Source: Pseudomonadota bacterium (GTDB lineage: Bacteria > Desulfobacterota > Anaeroferrophillalia > Anaeroferrophillales > Tharpellaceae). From it: DNA of 6,881 nt. The notes below the pieces were generated by a model. The model had not been told where the DNA came from, did not search any database, and saw nothing but the letters and a program-made list of their open reading frames with translations. The stretch is from positions 1-6,881 of the forward strand of contig WFRP01000070.1 of the NCBI GenBank assembly GCA_015486505.1, read 5' to 3'. Shown here one piece after another: positions 6,288 to 6,881 of this stretch. How positions within the stretch are numbered: the stretch's first letter is position 1; each line of letters opens with the position of its first letter. The position numbers were made by a program, and so were the translations under genes.

Positions 6288-6477
6288 AACTTTCTGAGTC
6301 AGGTTAACTGATTGATATTTAAAAGCTAATGCGGGAACAATCCCCGCAACCCAAAAGAAAGTTTTCGGCCCGCACCCAGGGGCACTTCCGCTGGGCGCAG
6401 GCGAAGCAATTTTGTTTATTTCCTCTGTTACTTTACCGCCAAACCGAGTGAAGCCGAATATTTACTGTCAGAAAGTT
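6288..6477. repeat. 10-bp inverted repeat bracketing repeat copy 2
   Basis: AACTTTCTGA at 6288-6297 is the exact reverse complement of TCAGAAAGTT at 6468-6477. The arms enclose a 170-bp interval that contains the second 74-bp repeat and end just before the BaiN-like gene. They could be ends of a small non-autonomous element or a long-range leader stem. No similar pair surrounds copy 1, so chance is a real alternative. Confidence 0.3.
6326..6399 (+). repeat. Dispersed intergenic repeat, copy 2
   Basis: This is the second copy of the element at 344-417. The left hairpin is GCGGG/CCCGC with a 7-nt loop; copy 1 has a 6-bp stem and 4-nt loop, so pairing survives the base changes. Near the right end the minus strand can form an 8-bp stem GCGCCCAG/CTGGGTGC with one G-U pair, where the plus strand would have an A-C mismatch, a weak hint that any RNA would be read leftwards. 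It lies between the SIMPL stop and the BaiN-like start. No T-run follows, so it is not a classic terminator. Confidence 0.85.
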
Positions 6478-6484
6478 AAGTTAA

Positions 6485-6881
6485 ATGATTAAATCAGACA
6501 AACCGAGGATTATTGTTGTCGGCGGCGGCGCCGCCGGGATGATGGCGGCCGGAGCGGCGGCCGGCACCGGCGCCCGGGTTCTGCTGCTGGAAAAAATGAA
6601 AGCGCCCGGCCGCAAACTCGCAATCACCGGCAAAGGCCGCTGCAATCTGACCAATACCTGTGAAATCAGGGAATTTATTGAGCATTTCGGCAAAACCGGC
6701 AAATTTTTGCGCCAGGCTCTGCATCGCTTCAGCAACCGGGATTTAATTGAGTTCTTTAATGATTGCGGATTGGCGACTGTAAACGAACGGGGCGGACGCG
6801 TCTTTCCCGCCGGCGGCAAAGCTCCTGATGTTGTCAAAACTTTGCGGAACCGGCTGCAGAAATCCGGCGTCACCATTCGCC
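6485..6881 (+). CDS. BaiN/HI0933-type flavoprotein, N-terminal part
   Basis: The gene runs off the right edge after 132 codons of a family usually about 400 residues long. The N-terminus has the FAD-binding Rossmann loop GGGAAG (residues 13-18), the acidic end of the second strand in LLLEK (33-37), and the family signature GRKLAITGKGRCNLTN (42-57). The signature places it in the HI0933-like NAD(P)/FAD-dependent oxidoreductases (E. coli YhiN, clostridial BaiN). Physiological substrates of most members are unknown; BaiN has been connected with reductive bile-acid metabolism, which should not be transferred here. The ATG at 6485 is the only sensible start because in-frame TAA codons lie just upstream. 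The ribosome site is weak, at best GAAAG about 10 nt before the ATG. It is separated from the SIMPL gene by 217 bp including repeat copy 2, so it is probably a separate transcript. Confidence 0.9.
   Translation, partial: MIKSDKPRIIVVGGGAAGMMAAGAAAGTGARVLLLEKMKAPGRKLAITGKGRCNLTNTCEIREFIEHFGKTGKFLRQALHRFSNRDLIEFFNDCGLATVNERGGRVFPAGGKAPDVVKTLRNRLQKSGVTIR

Noticed and set aside
6331..6345. GCGGG/CCCGC hairpin of repeat copy 2 as terminator of the SIMPL gene
   Set aside because: No T-run follows the stem, and the same hairpin occurs in copy 1, which does not follow a gene end; it belongs to the repeat.

Overview
The window holds seven protein genes, one cut off by the right edge, and reads as the chromosome of a strict anaerobe. 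The decisive gene is a complete nickel-iron carbon monoxide dehydrogenase (cooS) that keeps every metal-ligand residue I could place. A Desulfobacterota-like (former deltaproteobacterial) host fits the gene mix and the GC-rich third positions, but this is inference; nothing here fixes the taxon.

Layout. At the left, an acyl carrier protein gene runs leftwards (17-289). A 255-bp intergenic region follows. It carries one copy of a dispersed 74-bp repeat (344-417) and a long A/T-rich hairpin (439-488). Next come two rightward genes that overlap by four bases: cooS (545-2464) and an FAD/NAD(P)-dependent oxidoreductase (2461-3744). The 3' ends of this operon and of the leftward malate dehydrogenase gene (3924-4913) face each other across a 179-bp spacer with terminator-like hairpins. 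Between mdh and the next rightward pair lies a roughly 200-bp AT-rich divergent promoter region. The pair is an HD-domain phosphohydrolase (5119-5529) and a membrane-anchored SIMPL-domain protein (5548-6267), 18 bp apart. The second repeat copy (6326-6399) follows, then the first 132 codons of a BaiN/HI0933-type flavoprotein (6485 to the edge).

How the genes may work together. CooS oxidises CO to CO2 (or the reverse) and normally passes electrons to a ferredoxin-like CooF. Here the oxidoreductase directly follows and is probably translationally coupled, with no cooF between them, so it is the likely route from CODH to NAD(P)H. Malate dehydrogenase fits central carbon metabolism but has its own promoter and terminator. 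The ACP, HD, SIMPL and BaiN-like genes show no visible functional link to CO metabolism.

The least explained content is non-coding: the 74-bp repeat, present twice in the same orientation with 71 of 75 aligned columns identical, and the 14-bp perfect inverted repeat upstream of cooS. I found no rRNA, tRNA, CRISPR array or insertion sequence.
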